Shown here: positions 18,495-27,579 of the stretch, piece by piece
Layout: every line of letters begins with the position of its first letter
Position numbering within the stretch: position 1 is the first letter of the stretch
Assembly (NCBI RefSeq): GCF_018860505.1
Contig: NZ_JAHKPU010000017.1
Location: 62,001 to 126,000, forward strand
Reading direction: 5' to 3'
Length of the DNA: 64,000 nt
Origin: Pacificibacter marinus
GTDB taxonomy: Bacteria; Pseudomonadota; Alphaproteobacteria; Rhodobacterales; Rhodobacteraceae
The notes under the pieces: model-generated
What the model was told of the DNA's origin: nothing
Seen by the model: the letters and a program-made list of their open reading frames with translations, nothing else
Databases searched by the model: none
Position numbers and translations under genes: made by a program

Positions 18495-18840
18495 CTATGT
18501 GAACTGCCTTTTTGATTTGTTTGCCTTCTTTATGCACCTTTCTCCCCCCAGCCTTGGCGGTTCGCGCGGGATTTGATGTGGCGCGGTGATCTGTGCGCAG
18601 GTCTGCGTCTTGACGCTGACGGGCGTGACGTCGCGCAACCAAGGCTCGATCTCAGCGGCGCGCATTGAGCGGTGGTGCAGGAGTTCGCCAGCCAAGGCTT
18701 CGAGCTGATCGCGATAGTCTGCGAGCAGTTTGGTTGCGCGTTGCTCTGCGTGGTCCAAACGGTGGCGCACACGGTCGCGAAGTCTGGGTGTGGCGCGCAG
18801 GGCCTCATGTGGTTTGGCGTGCCAAACAGGACCTGCTGGT
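18495..18840 (-). pseudogene. 3' remnant of the AAA+/M41 protease gene
   Basis: The frame reads AGPVWHAKPHEALRATPRLR and so on, matching the last ~105 residues of the intact gene at 28519-30651. The ATPase and zinc-protease domains are missing; the similarity stops at about 18836, where unrelated sequence with IS3 remnants begins. The stop codon used in the intact copy is lost and the frame continues with a few extra residues. It is a truncated relic rather than a working gene. Confidence 0.85.
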
Positions 18841-18900
18841 CTTGCCACGGTTTAGTTCCGGTCTCTTTCGAGCAATGTTTGCTATGAAGGAGATTAAGAA

Positions 18901-18945
18901 TGGCAACGAGATACACACTCGAGTTTCGGCGTGATGCAGTGTGGA
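18901..18945 (+). pseudogene. IS3-type orfA N-terminal fragment
   Basis: An ATG with an upstream AAGGAG site opens MATRYTLEFRRDAV, the usual start of IS3-family OrfA proteins. The reading frame then leaves the family and stops within about 60 bp. Only the 5' stub of an insertion sequence survives. Confidence 0.55.
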
Positions 18946-18979
18946 TCTGTCACGCTTTTGTGCCGCTCCGAGTGCTCGT

Positions 18980-19138
18980 TTAGGCCACCTTCCGTTCGAA
19001 AGCGAAAGAGCTTTTCCAGCCCAATGCTGAATGACGGCGGCGTGGATTTACGCGGCCGTTGATGTATTCGAAGATCGCCATCTCAGCCTTCCGCCGCGTC
19101 TCCCAAGGATGCCGCCAGATAAGTTCAGCTTTGATCAC
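18980..19138 (-). pseudogene. IS3-family orfB C-terminal fragment
   Basis: On the minus strand the sequence encodes VIKAELIWRHPWETRRKAEM, then AIFEYINGRVNPRRRHSALG and a VA-stop end. This is the conserved C-terminus of IS3-group integrase-type OrfB, after the catalytic Glu region. Upstream coding sequence is interrupted. Confidence 0.75.
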
Positions 19139-19144
19139 TGCCTG

Positions 19145-19440
19145 TCAGGGTATTGCGCAGCAATGTCCCGAGAAGACATTTCTGGTTTGGAGCAATATTG
19201 AACTTATGAACGCTATCGGTTGTAACCTTGTGTTTACGGGTCCGTACGACAGATATGCCGTTCTGATGCAGTGACGAGGGTTCCGCAAATGATCTGGGGG
19301 ATCATTTGCCAGAGGGACACGGCCAACACGACGATGCCCCACATTCAAACCAATCTCTTTCAACTCTTCGGTCATACGAGGGCGGCCACTCTCGGGACAT
19401 TGCTGCGCATAACCCTGCCGTGCAGTGGATAGTCAGTCTC
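19145..19440 (-). pseudogene. IS3-family orfB internal fragment (HTH_21 region)
   Basis: The minus frame includes PRMTEELKEIGLNVGHRRVG, the segment just before the rve catalytic core in IS3-type OrfB. It is detached from the C-terminal fragment at 18980-19138 and not followed by a DDE core, so the element has been scrambled. Confidence 0.6.
19154..19409. repeat. 20-bp perfect inverted repeat around an IS3 fragment
   Basis: TGCGCAGCAATGTCCCGAGA at 19154-19173 recurs as its exact reverse complement at 19390-19409. It suggests that a piece of the broken insertion sequence was duplicated and inverted. Confidence 0.7.
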
Positions 19441-19751
19441 CTTTGATAGAATTTACTGCAGCCAAGGAGAGATGTTCGTGCAAAGTCGCCATGCGATGAT
19501 GTAAAGGCTGTACCCTCAGCAATTTGACAGACCAGCTGCATGACGGGGTACCGCATACCTTTTCCGTTGCATCCAACCGTTGAAATTCATTTGGCCTTAA
19601 TGGCAATCATTGCTCGTAAAAGGGCGCAGCTATTCTGCGCTAAGCCATGTTTGTTGCCTATTTTTCACGTGTTATTATTAATATCGTTACAATGACTGCC
19701 TATTTCGTACCTTAACGAAACTGCAATTAGTATTGCAAAATGGGTGTTAAA
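19441..19751. promoter_or_regulatory. Upstream region of the ugp operon with two inverted repeats
   Basis: No gene is seen. Two compact palindromes precede the ugpB start: 19703-19720 (TTTCGT, 6-nt spacer, ACGAAA) and 19722-19737 (TGCAAT, TAGT, ATTGCA). They are plausible operators for the RpiR-type regulator encoded at the end of the operon or for a global regulator. Confidence 0.5.
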
Positions 19752-21011
19752 ATGATTGCACATATCAAGAATATTACAAGCGCAGGGCTGCTGGCTTTGC
19801 TGGGGTCAACGACTTTAGCCGCGGCGGATGTGACCGTTGAATTCTGGCACAGTTTTGGTGGATCTTCTGGTGATGCGCTGAACCGTATCATTGAAAACTT
19901 TGAAGCGGAAAACGCAGATATCAAAATTGATGCGCAAGAGATCGGCAACTACAACGACATCGTCACGAAACTTCAAGCGGCGATCCCTGCGCGGCGCGCG
20001 CCTGATGCGGTGATCATGGAAGTCACACGATACGGTTTGTTCGCGGACCGCGGTGTGTTGAAAGATTTGACAGCCTATGTTGACGCAGATCCGCTTAAAG
20101 ATGATCTGTTCAACTTCGCGCGCGAAGTCGGCGTGTATGAAGGCAAAAACTACATTGTACCGTTCAATTCCTCGACGCCAGTTTTGTATTTCAACAAAGC
20201 GATTTTCCAACAAGCTGGCCTTGACGAAAACACACCTTTGAACACGTATGATGACCTGTTGGCTGCGGCGAAACAGATCACAGAAACGCTTGGCGATGAA
20301 GGTATTTCTGGCATCGCCGCTCCTGGGCAATTTGCGCGCTGGGGTCTGGTCATGGACAATGACAGCGACCTGATCGATAGCGTTTCTGGCGATATTTTGC
20401 TCGACGCACCAAATACGATCGAAGCCTATGAATTTATGGCGTCGCTGGTGCATGAGCACAAGGTTGCTTCGCCCGATGGTGTGACCAAAGAAAACAACGG
20501 TCGTGATGCATTCTTGGCTGGAAAAGTTGGTATGATGATCAACTCGACTGGCAACTACGGGCGCTCGACGTCAGCTTTGGGTGACGATTTGGCTGTCGTG
20601 CCGATGCCGTGCAATAAGGTCTGCGCCGTGCCAATCGGCGGGGCAGGGATCGGTATTTTGTCTACATCTGAACAAGAGGTTCAAGACGCGGCATATAAGT
20701 TCATCAGCTTTGCTGCCTCTCCTGAATCCAATGCATTGTGGTTCTCAGAGACGGGTTACATGCCGATCAATAAAAATACCGCAGGGCAACCTCTTGCGAT
20801 AGAAGCGTTGGCTGAAAAGCCCGGCATCGATGTGGCCATCAACCAACTTGATGTTGCACGCGGACGCCCCCGTCCTCCGGTCGTGACATGGATGCGCGCC
20901 TCTGAATATGATCTATGGCAAGCTATGGCGTTGGGCCAACGCGAAGTCCCAGACGTCTTGAACGAGTTTGCTGAACGCACACGCGCAGAAGCTGAACGTC
21001 TTAAAAAATAA
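19752..21011 (+). CDS. ugpB: Glycerol-3-phosphate/glycerophosphodiester-type ABC binding protein (UgpB-like)
   Basis: The mature protein resembles UgpB: FWHSFGGSSGDALNRIIENF near the N-terminus and PFNSSTPVLYFNKAIFQQAG, which closely follows the E. coli UgpB segment from memory. A signal peptide of about 24 residues (MIAHIKNITSAGLLALLGST...) precedes it. The ATG at 19752 is favoured by a GGGTG motif just upstream; an in-frame ATG at 19740 lies against a palindrome and has no ribosome site. It starts a ugpB-A-E-Q-C operon. Related sugars cannot be excluded, but the GDPD gene supports glycerophosphodiesters or glycerol-3-phosphate. Confidence 0.88.
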   Translation: MIAHIKNITSAGLLALLGSTTLAAADVTVEFWHSFGGSSGDALNRIIENFEAENADIKIDAQEIGNYNDIVTKLQAAIPARRAPDAVIMEVTRYGLFADRGVLKDLTAYVDADPLKDDLFNFAREVGVYEGKNYIVPFNSSTPVLYFNKAIFQQAGLDENTPLNTYDDLLAAAKQITETLGDEGISGIAAPGQFARWGLVMDNDSDLIDSVSGDILLDAPNTIEAYEFMASLVHEHKVASPDGVTKENNGRDAFLAGKVGMMINSTGNYGRSTSALGDDLAVVPMPCNKVCAVPIGGAGIGILSTSEQEVQDAAYKFISFAASPESNALWFSETGYMPINKNTAGQPLAIEALAEKPGIDVAINQLDVARGRPRPPVVTWMRASEYDLWQAMALGQREVPDVLNEFAERTRAEAERLKK

Positions 21012-21029
21012 GCCGTAACTTAACAAACA

Positions 21030-21059
21030 AACGAGGCTCCAATGCGTTGGGGCCTCGTT
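21030..21059 (+). terminator. Stem-loop between ugpB and ugpA
   Basis: AACGAGGC pairs with GCCTCGTT, with an inner CCAA/TTGG stem, followed by TTT. It is probably an attenuator or mRNA-stabilising hairpin that lets the binding protein outnumber the membrane subunits. Confidence 0.6.
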
Positions 21060-21081
21060 TCATGATTTGGAAGGCCACTTT

Positions 21082-21951
21082 ATGTTACGCCGTATGACGC
21101 CCTATCTTTTTGTGCTGCCGCTGCTCGGATTTATCGCGGTGTTCACCTATATCCCGATCGTTCAAAGCATGAACCTTAGCCTGCGCGAATGGGACTTTCT
21201 ATCGCCGACCAAACCTTACGTGGGGTTTGATAATTATCGCCTGCTTTTGGACAGTCGAGAATTTTGGAACGCTCTGCGCGTGACGGCGATCTTTGCGATT
21301 ATATCGGTGCCGCTGCGTTTGCTTTTGGCACTGTTCATCGCCAATCAACTTTTGCGTGAAACTTTGGTGTCGCGCTTGATGCGAGGCGCGCTGTTTTTGC
21401 CATCTGTCACGTCGACCGTTGCCATCGGCGTGGTGTTTTCTTGGGTCTTTTCGACAGATTACGGCATGATGAATGCGCTGTTGTCGAGCTTTGGTCTGCC
21501 AAAAGTGGCATGGTTGCAAGAGCCGCATGTTGCCTTGTGGGTGTTGATCTTTGTCAATACCTGGAAGCAACTTGGCTACGACATCATTATTTACATCGCG
21601 GGCCTGCAAGCAATTGCGCCTGAACTGTATGACGCAGCGGCTGTTGATGGGGGGCGCAAGGCCCATGTCTTTCGTCGCATCACGGTGCCGCTTGTGATGC
21701 CGACAACGTATTTCTTGCTGATGATTTCAGTGATCGAAGCTTTTCAAGTTTTCACCATAGTTGACGTCATGACCAAAGGCGGGCCTGCGGGGGCGACGGA
21801 TATGTTGGTCAATATGTTGTACCGCGTGGGGTTCAATCTGTTCGACATCGGTGTGGGATCTGCCTTGGCAGTGTTGCTATTCGCATTCCTTATCACATTG
21901 GCGGTGGTCAAATCCCGCGTTATTGGGCGAAAGGTACATTATGAAGCCTGA
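21082..21951 (+). CDS. ugpA: ABC permease, UgpA type
   Basis: The ATG at 21082 follows GGAAGG at a good distance. The 289-residue protein has about six transmembrane segments and the EAA loop (PELYDAAAVDGGRKAHVFRRITVPL). It is the first membrane subunit of the second GDPD-linked importer, and its 3' end overlaps ugpE by 11 bp. Confidence 0.9.
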   Translation: MLRRMTPYLFVLPLLGFIAVFTYIPIVQSMNLSLREWDFLSPTKPYVGFDNYRLLLDSREFWNALRVTAIFAIISVPLRLLLALFIANQLLRETLVSRLMRGALFLPSVTSTVAIGVVFSWVFSTDYGMMNALLSSFGLPKVAWLQEPHVALWVLIFVNTWKQLGYDIIIYIAGLQAIAPELYDAAAVDGGRKAHVFRRITVPLVMPTTYFLLMISVIEAFQVFTIVDVMTKGGPAGATDMLVNMLYRVGFNLFDIGVGSALAVLLFAFLITLAVVKSRVIGRKVHYEA

Positions 21952-22750
21952 AAATCCATTTTTGGCTGTCCTTGCGCTGGCCGCTGGTCTGCTGTTTTTG
22001 TCGCCTGTTTTGTATTCCATCTGGATGTCGTTTCAGACGGCTGATGCATACTACACGGGCAATATAGAGTTTACCTTTCACAACTATGAGATGGCGATCG
22101 GACAATATAATTTTGCGCGCTATCTGGTGAATTCGGTGATCGTGTCCGGACTTGTGACGCTCATTGGTTTGGCAGTCGCTACCTGTGCCGCGTTTGCCTT
22201 TGCGCGCTATACATTTCCGGGAAGCAATCTGTTGTTTGGGGCTGTCGTGGCGACATTGATGATCCCAAGTCATATCACTTTGATCCCGAACTATCTAACG
22301 CTGGCCAAGGCGGGTCTGCTGGATACCTATGCGGGATTGGTTTTGCCCGCGGTGTCTAATGGATTTGCGGCCTTTTTCTTGCGCCAATATATTCGCGGCA
22401 TCCCGCGCGCGCTGGATGAAGCGGCGTATATGGATGGGGCATCGCCTTTGAAGGTGCTGTGGCGGGTGATCATTCCGCTGTCAAAGCCCGCAATCCTGTC
22501 AATGGGGCTCTATATTTTTATCTCGGAGTGGAACAATTATATTTGGCCGCTTGTCGCGATTGGGCGCGAAGATCTTTACACATTGCAGATCGGTTTGGCA
22601 CGCCTGTACCGCGTGAATCCGGGCGAAGATATCATCGATTGGCCGCTGGTTATGGCGGCCTCAACCATCACCATTTTACCCGTTCTTGTTGGTTTCATCT
22701 TGGTCGAACGTCATTTGATACGCGGCATGATGATGGGAGCCGTAAAATGA
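21941..22750 (+). CDS. ugpE: ABC permease, UgpE type
   Basis: The ATG at 21941 lies inside the end of ugpA, indicating coupled translation. The 269-residue protein has the MalG-type topology and EAA loop (ALDEAAYMDGASPLKVLWRVIIPL). Its stop overlaps the start of the GDPD gene (ATGA). Confidence 0.9.
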   Translation: MKPENPFLAVLALAAGLLFLSPVLYSIWMSFQTADAYYTGNIEFTFHNYEMAIGQYNFARYLVNSVIVSGLVTLIGLAVATCAAFAFARYTFPGSNLLFGAVVATLMIPSHITLIPNYLTLAKAGLLDTYAGLVLPAVSNGFAAFFLRQYIRGIPRALDEAAYMDGASPLKVLWRVIIPLSKPAILSMGLYIFISEWNNYIWPLVAIGREDLYTLQIGLARLYRVNPGEDIIDWPLVMAASTITILPVLVGFILVERHLIRGMMMGAVK

Positions 22751-23520
22751 CGCACATTAGGATTAGTAATATGACACGCATTGCATCGCATCGTGGTGGC
22801 ACGCTGGAGTATGGTGACAGCACGCCTTTTGGGTTTCGTGCAACGGCGTCCCTGCCGCTGGAGGAGGTCGAGTTTGACCTGCACCCTAGCAAAGATGGTG
22901 CTATCATGGTGCATCATGACCCGACACTTGATCGCACAACAGATCGCACTGGGGCGCTAAACGCCCTTACTGAGGCCGAAATTCGTGCCGCAACCATCGA
23001 CTATGGCATTGATGAACATCCCATATCGCTCAAAGAGCTTTGCGCGTTATATCAGCAGAGTTCGGTAAATTTCAGGTGTGAATTTAAGCCAGATCGAAAC
23101 GGCGCGCCTTATGAGAATTTTGTGCCAAAAGTAATCACGGAGCTGTCTCACAACGCCATGTTAGAACGTACAGTTTTCTCGTCCTTTTTGATTGCCAACC
23201 TTGATGAGATCAAGCGCCACACAGCGCGTCCTTGTCTGTGGCTTGTCAGCCCAGCAGTGCAGAAACAATTGGGGGTGGCGACAGTGATTGACGTGGCAAA
23301 ACAGCATGACATCCCTGAGATTGGATTGAACATCGATCACGTCAGTGAAGATGTGATGATGCAGGTGACAGACGCTGGTTTAAACTTTGGGTGTTGGGCC
23401 GCACATACGGAACCCCAGATCAGAAAAGCGTTGGCTCTGCGAGCCAAAGTGTTCACAACAGACCGCCCCAATCTGGCGATTGCGGTGCGCAAAGCATTTA
23501 TGCAAGAGGCAGCCCAATGA
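22747..23520 (+). CDS. ugpQ: Glycerophosphodiester phosphodiesterase (UgpQ type)
   Basis: The start at 22747 gives an ATGA overlap with ugpE; an internal ATG at 22771 is possible. The 257-residue single-domain GDPD has HRG (IASHRGGTLEYGD), E-x-D (VEFDLHPSKDG), HH (MVHHDPTLDRTT) and a later Glu (RCEFKPD). It would hydrolyse imported glycerophosphodiesters in the cytoplasm to glycerol-3-phosphate. Its location inside a ugp-like operon gives strong functional support. Confidence 0.9.
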   Translation: MTHIRISNMTRIASHRGGTLEYGDSTPFGFRATASLPLEEVEFDLHPSKDGAIMVHHDPTLDRTTDRTGALNALTEAEIRAATIDYGIDEHPISLKELCALYQQSSVNFRCEFKPDRNGAPYENFVPKVITELSHNAMLERTVFSSFLIANLDEIKRHTARPCLWLVSPAVQKQLGVATVIDVAKQHDIPEIGLNIDHVSEDVMMQVTDAGLNFGCWAAHTEPQIRKALALRAKVFTTDRPNLAIAVRKAFMQEAAQ

Positions 23521-24596
23521 GCGCGATCACTTTGAAAGACATTCGTAAATCCTATGCGGGCGGGCCACAGATTTTACATGGCGTATCCATGGATATCCAG
23601 CACGGCGAATTCATTGTTATCGTTGGTCCTTCGGGATGCGGAAAGTCCACGTTGTTGCGGCTATTGGCGGGGCTTGACCCCTGTGAGCAAGGTGAACTTT
23701 TGATTGATGGCAAACGGGCGAATGACCTGCCGCCACAAGATCGGGACATCGGGATGATCTTTCAAAACTATGCGCTGTATCCGCATATGACGGTTTTGGA
23801 AAATATCGCTTTTGGATTAGAACTGCGCAAAGTGCCAAAAGTGGAACGCCTAAAACGAGCTCGATCTGTGGCTGAAACATTGCAGCTTACATCGTATCTG
23901 GATCGCAAGCCGGGCGCGCTGTCTGGAGGGCAACGCCAGCGAGTTGCAATGGGGCGTGCAATGGCGCGTGATTGTTCGACGTTCTTAATGGATGAGCCTT
24001 TGTCAAATCTGGACAATGCACTACGGGTTGCCATGCGCACTGAAATTAAAGACTTGCACCGTCAACTTGGGGCGACGATCATCTATGTGACTCACGATCA
24101 AACCGAGGCTTTATCATTGGCTGATCGTGTCGCGGTGATGAAGGACGGACATCTACAGCAATTCGATACACCAGATATGATTTACGATCAGCCGGTCAAT
24201 CGCTTTGTTGCTGGCTTTTTAGGCTCGCCTGCCATGAATTTTGTTCCCGCTGACTGTATCGATGATTGGGGGGGCGAGCGTAATATCGATGTTGGGTTCC
24301 GGCCTGAGGCTTTGAGCTTAAATCGCAGTCCTGTCAGTGGACCTTCTATCACTGCGCGCGTCGTTTTGACCGAAATGACAGGGGCGACTTTCATCGTACA
24401 CTGCGAAAGTGAAGCTGGCCGACTGTCAGCCGTTGTGGCGCGAGGCGAAGAATTGCCGCATGAAGGGGATACCATATGGCTGTCATTAGATCCTTCGCAA
24501 GCACTGTGCTTTGATGCTATATCTGGGGTTAGATTAGACCTTCCAGTGATGCATCACTCTCAGATGCCCAAAACGCATGTAAAAGAGACTGCCTGA
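23517..24596 (+). CDS. ugpC: ABC transporter ATPase, UgpC type
   Basis: Starts at 23517 by ATGA overlap with ugpQ. The 359-residue protein has Walker A (GPSGCGKST), signature (LSGGQRQR), Walker B (FLMDEPLSNLD), switch His (VTHDQTEA) and a C-terminal TOBE domain. The downstream regulator gene starts 25 bp later. Confidence 0.92.
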   Translation: MSAITLKDIRKSYAGGPQILHGVSMDIQHGEFIVIVGPSGCGKSTLLRLLAGLDPCEQGELLIDGKRANDLPPQDRDIGMIFQNYALYPHMTVLENIAFGLELRKVPKVERLKRARSVAETLQLTSYLDRKPGALSGGQRQRVAMGRAMARDCSTFLMDEPLSNLDNALRVAMRTEIKDLHRQLGATIIYVTHDQTEALSLADRVAVMKDGHLQQFDTPDMIYDQPVNRFVAGFLGSPAMNFVPADCIDDWGGERNIDVGFRPEALSLNRSPVSGPSITARVVLTEMTGATFIVHCESEAGRLSAVVARGEELPHEGDTIWLSLDPSQALCFDAISGVRLDLPVMHHSQMPKTHVKETA

Positions 24597-24621
24597 TGTT
24601 CCGCAGCGGTGAAATTCATTT

Positions 24622-25503
24622 ATGATTGATCGACATAATCCCCCCACGGACCTCTCTCAACTTATCACTCAGCATTTTGGAAAGTTAACGGATGCTGATA
24701 CGCGCCTTCTTAAGGTTTTAACCAGCGACCCGATCCGCGGGGCATTCGAAAATAGTACCGAAGTGGCGTCGCGGGCAGGGGTGCATCCCGCATCGGCTAT
24801 GCGCCTTGCGCGGCGTTTGGGGTTCAAAGGCTATCCTGAATTTCGAACCTTTATGCAAACCAGCTTGATGGGGGGGCAAGATGAGTTTGCAGATCCGACA
24901 GCGCGGATCGCTGCACGACTTGCGCGCGCGGGTGAGGGGGGGCTGCTGTCATCGCTTATCGACAGTGAAGTGTCTGCTCTTGAACATTTACGCGATACCG
25001 TGACCGATGCGCAAATCCGCGTTTTTTCTGAGGTTCTTTACAATGCACGGCGCATTTTTACAGTTGGAACAAGCCATGGAACGGCACTCGCAAAATTGAT
25101 TGCATTGCGTCTTCGGCGTTCTGGCTACGAGGCAATTGATTTGGGCAGCGTAGAACAGCAACAGGTAGAATGGGTTTACACGATGGGGCCCCGTGATGTT
25201 CTGTTCTTGAGCTGCTTTCGTGGCACCACAACGCAGCTCAAACACCTTACAGATTTAGCCGGTGAGCGTGATGCCGCGTGCCTCATCCTTTGTGATGTTG
25301 AAGATACTCGCATAAAGGGGGCTAAAAATAGTCAGATATGCGTCTCGCGAGGGGGGGCAGGGGAATCCCAGTCTTTGGTCGTTCCTATGACCATAGCCAA
25401 CACAATCATCCTTGATCTTGCAAGCATCGATGCCGGAAAAACCATGCGGTCTTTAAATACTTTCAAGCGGGTGAGAGAAGACCTTAATCGCGTGATAAAA
25501 TAG
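24622..25503 (+). CDS. MurR/RpiR-family transcriptional regulator (HTH + SIS)
   Basis: A 293-residue protein with an N-terminal RpiR helix-turn-helix (about residues 25-85; ASRAGVHPASAMRLARRLGF) and a C-terminal SIS phosphosugar-binding domain (about 125-260; FTVGTSHGTALAKLIALRL). It is last in the ugp operon, so autoregulation in response to a phosphorylated product such as glycerol-3-phosphate is plausible. Confidence 0.9.
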   Translation: MIDRHNPPTDLSQLITQHFGKLTDADTRLLKVLTSDPIRGAFENSTEVASRAGVHPASAMRLARRLGFKGYPEFRTFMQTSLMGGQDEFADPTARIAARLARAGEGGLLSSLIDSEVSALEHLRDTVTDAQIRVFSEVLYNARRIFTVGTSHGTALAKLIALRLRRSGYEAIDLGSVEQQQVEWVYTMGPRDVLFLSCFRGTTTQLKHLTDLAGERDAACLILCDVEDTRIKGAKNSQICVSRGGAGESQSLVVPMTIANTIILDLASIDAGKTMRSLNTFKRVREDLNRVIK

Positions 25504-25865
25504 GATTGCATGAGATGTTCGCAGTTTATTGAGCTTTTTCCATTTAACTTCTGGCTTGAGCTGATAAACAAACAAGCATGCGACCTCGCCGATGTTGGCC
25601 ATATGAGCACCTTCGTTCGCCCAACCGGGCTATCGTCAATCGTAATCGCGGTTGTCGTCGTTCGAGGTGGCTTGCCTACACCAAGCGCATATTCACAAAG
25701 GCAGGCGGGAAAAAAGGGAAATCGGCACCTTAATCGACTGCTTTTAGATTATTCATAGTAAAACCTCGCAACAGCGGTGAACTTTCGCTTTCCGCGCTTT
25801 ATAGCGAGGAATATAGTGCTTTTGGCTTTTGGCTTTTGGCTTTTGCGAGCTCGGGCTCAGGCGTG
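25504..25865. other. Gene-free interval between the ugp operon and recombinase copy 2
   Basis: About 360 bp with no convincing gene. It holds a short tandem-like run near 25817-25850 (CTTTTGG repeated) just before the recombinase stop. The right-hand limit of the repeat lies at 25881. Confidence 0.5.
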
Positions 25866-27575
25866 CTAACTTGTGGGAGTTTTATACAAAGGCAAGTATT
25901 TATCAAGTCGAGCTCCCGCAACCATCGTAATCGACCCCAAACCCGCACATGATGCGGGTTTTGTCGTTTTTGCGTCCCCCAATGCCAGAATGCCCGCCAA
26001 TTCTCCAACGAGTTCAATGCGATGCCCGTTTGGTGCGGTCTCGTCGGGCAGCATCCGTATCGCAGAAACCAGCCCCCGCAGCGCTTCGGTCGCCTCTGTC
26101 TTGAGTGCAGGGTCTTGCAGGGCTGACGACAGATTGCGGATCTTACGCTGGTAAGCCTGTGACAGGCTCGGATGCAAGCGCAGGGTCGGAGGCTCAGGGC
26201 TTTGCTCAAGGAGGCTTTCCAGGGACTGCTTCTCGCGTTCCAGCTCTGCGATGCGGTCCTTCATGCTAGGTTGATACATCCCGTCCTCAATTGCTGTCAT
26301 GATGCCGTTGATCTTTTTATCGATTTTGGCGAGATCGCTACGGGCCTGCCCGCGCTCCGCAGTTGCGCCTGCTGCGTTTTGATTGAAAACGCGGTGGTAT
26401 TCTTCCACGAAGGCTTCCAGCAGTTTGGGGTGGAGCAGGCTGTCGTGCAGGCCGGTGAGCACGCGGTCTTCGATCGCCTCGCGGGTGATGGTGGCACGGT
26501 TGCTGCAGATTGTGTCGCCTTTGTTGCGCGCACCTGAGCAGCCGTAGCGCGTTTTGTTGATCAAGGTATAGCTCGAGCCACAGCAGTCGCATTTGAGCAA
26601 TCCTGAACACAGATAGCTCGGACGCCGCGCATTCTCGGGGCGGGTGCGGGCATTTTGGATTCCAGCGGGGTTCATATCTTTGCGCACCGCAGCTTGGCGG
26701 GCTTTAACGCGGTCCCATAGAGCGTCATCGATAATTTGCAGATGCGGCACGGCGACAACGACCTTTTGATCGGACGGGTTCAGGCGAGCTTGGCGTTTTT
26801 GCTGTTCTGGGTCTTTGATGAAGTGTTGGCGATCCCAAACCAAATTGCCGATATAGAGCTCGTTGTTGAGAATACCGGTGCCGCGTTTCCAGTTGCCCAT
26901 GATTGTAGAGGGCCCCCATGTGCCTGCGCCTTTCCCTGTGCCTGTGGTGATGCCATCAGCGTTCAAGCCTGCCGCAATCGTGCGCGCCGAATGGCCGGCA
27001 TCATATTCTTTGAAAATACGCTCAACGACAGCGGCCTGATCGGGATCAATGTCACGTTCACCCGTGACGGGGGTGCCATCCTCGTTAAAGGCGCGTCTGA
27101 CGCGGTAGCCATAGCTGATCCCGCCTGCGGATTTACCTTTGCGCACACGCCCCTCAAGACCGCGGTGTGTTTTGGCCGCGAGGTCTTTTAAGAACATCGC
27201 GGACAATACACCGTTAATGCCGATATGCATCTCGCTCACATCGCCTTGCGATACCGTCACGATACGAATGCCTCGATATTGCATTTGTTTGAAAAAGCCA
27301 GAAATGTGTTCTTGGTCACGGCTGATACGATCGAGGCTTTCTGCCACAACCACGTCGAAAAGGCCGTTGCGGGCATCTTCGAGGAGGTTTTGGTAGCCTG
27401 GCCTTTGTAGGGATGCGCCGGAAATCGCCGCATCGGAATAGTCATTCGTCGCGCTCCAGCCGCGATCTGCAATCAGCCTGTGGCAGATGCGTTGTTGATC
27501 CTCAATTGAGGCATCCGATTGCATGTCTGTCGAATACCGGGCGTAGGTGACAACGCGAAGAGGTTGGTCGGTCAT
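25866..27575 (-). CDS. Large serine recombinase (copy 2)
   Basis: A 569-residue near-identical copy of the enzyme at 16105-17844, with the same catalytic Ser15 (YARYSTD), recombinase domain, zinc ribbon (CSGLLKCDCCGSSY) and coiled coil. It ends YKTPTS, whereas copy 1 ends with a different 13-residue tail. The difference begins exactly at the repeat boundary, so at least one C-terminus is not original. It belongs to the larger element continuing into the AAA+ protease and mobilisation genes. Confidence 0.93.
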   Translation of the reverse strand: MTDQPLRVVTYARYSTDMQSDASIEDQQRICHRLIADRGWSATNDYSDAAISGASLQRPGYQNLLEDARNGLFDVVVAESLDRISRDQEHISGFFKQMQYRGIRIVTVSQGDVSEMHIGINGVLSAMFLKDLAAKTHRGLEGRVRKGKSAGGISYGYRVRRAFNEDGTPVTGERDIDPDQAAVVERIFKEYDAGHSARTIAAGLNADGITTGTGKGAGTWGPSTIMGNWKRGTGILNNELYIGNLVWDRQHFIKDPEQQKRQARLNPSDQKVVVAVPHLQIIDDALWDRVKARQAAVRKDMNPAGIQNARTRPENARRPSYLCSGLLKCDCCGSSYTLINKTRYGCSGARNKGDTICSNRATITREAIEDRVLTGLHDSLLHPKLLEAFVEEYHRVFNQNAAGATAERGQARSDLAKIDKKINGIMTAIEDGMYQPSMKDRIAELEREKQSLESLLEQSPEPPTLRLHPSLSQAYQRKIRNLSSALQDPALKTEATEALRGLVSAIRMLPDETAPNGHRIELVGELAGILALGDAKTTKPASCAGLGSITMVAGARLDKYLPLYKTPTS

Positions 27576-27579
27576 GATA

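Larger units (their letters stand above)
16151..18836 (-). repeat. Long direct repeat, copy 1 (recombinase module)
   Basis: This segment matches 25881-28812 in the same orientation: recombinase, small partner gene, AT-rich leader and the 3' end of an AAA+ protease gene. The match starts at TTATACAAAGG and ends at CAAACAGGACCTGC. Copy 2 has about 240 extra bp at 28254-28515. The two copies enclose the ugp operon. Confidence 0.9.

Noticed and set aside
25817-25850. CTTTTGG tandem run considered as a regulatory repeat
   Set aside because: Only about three units, at the 3' end of the recombinase gene; a simple-sequence run is the plainer explanation.
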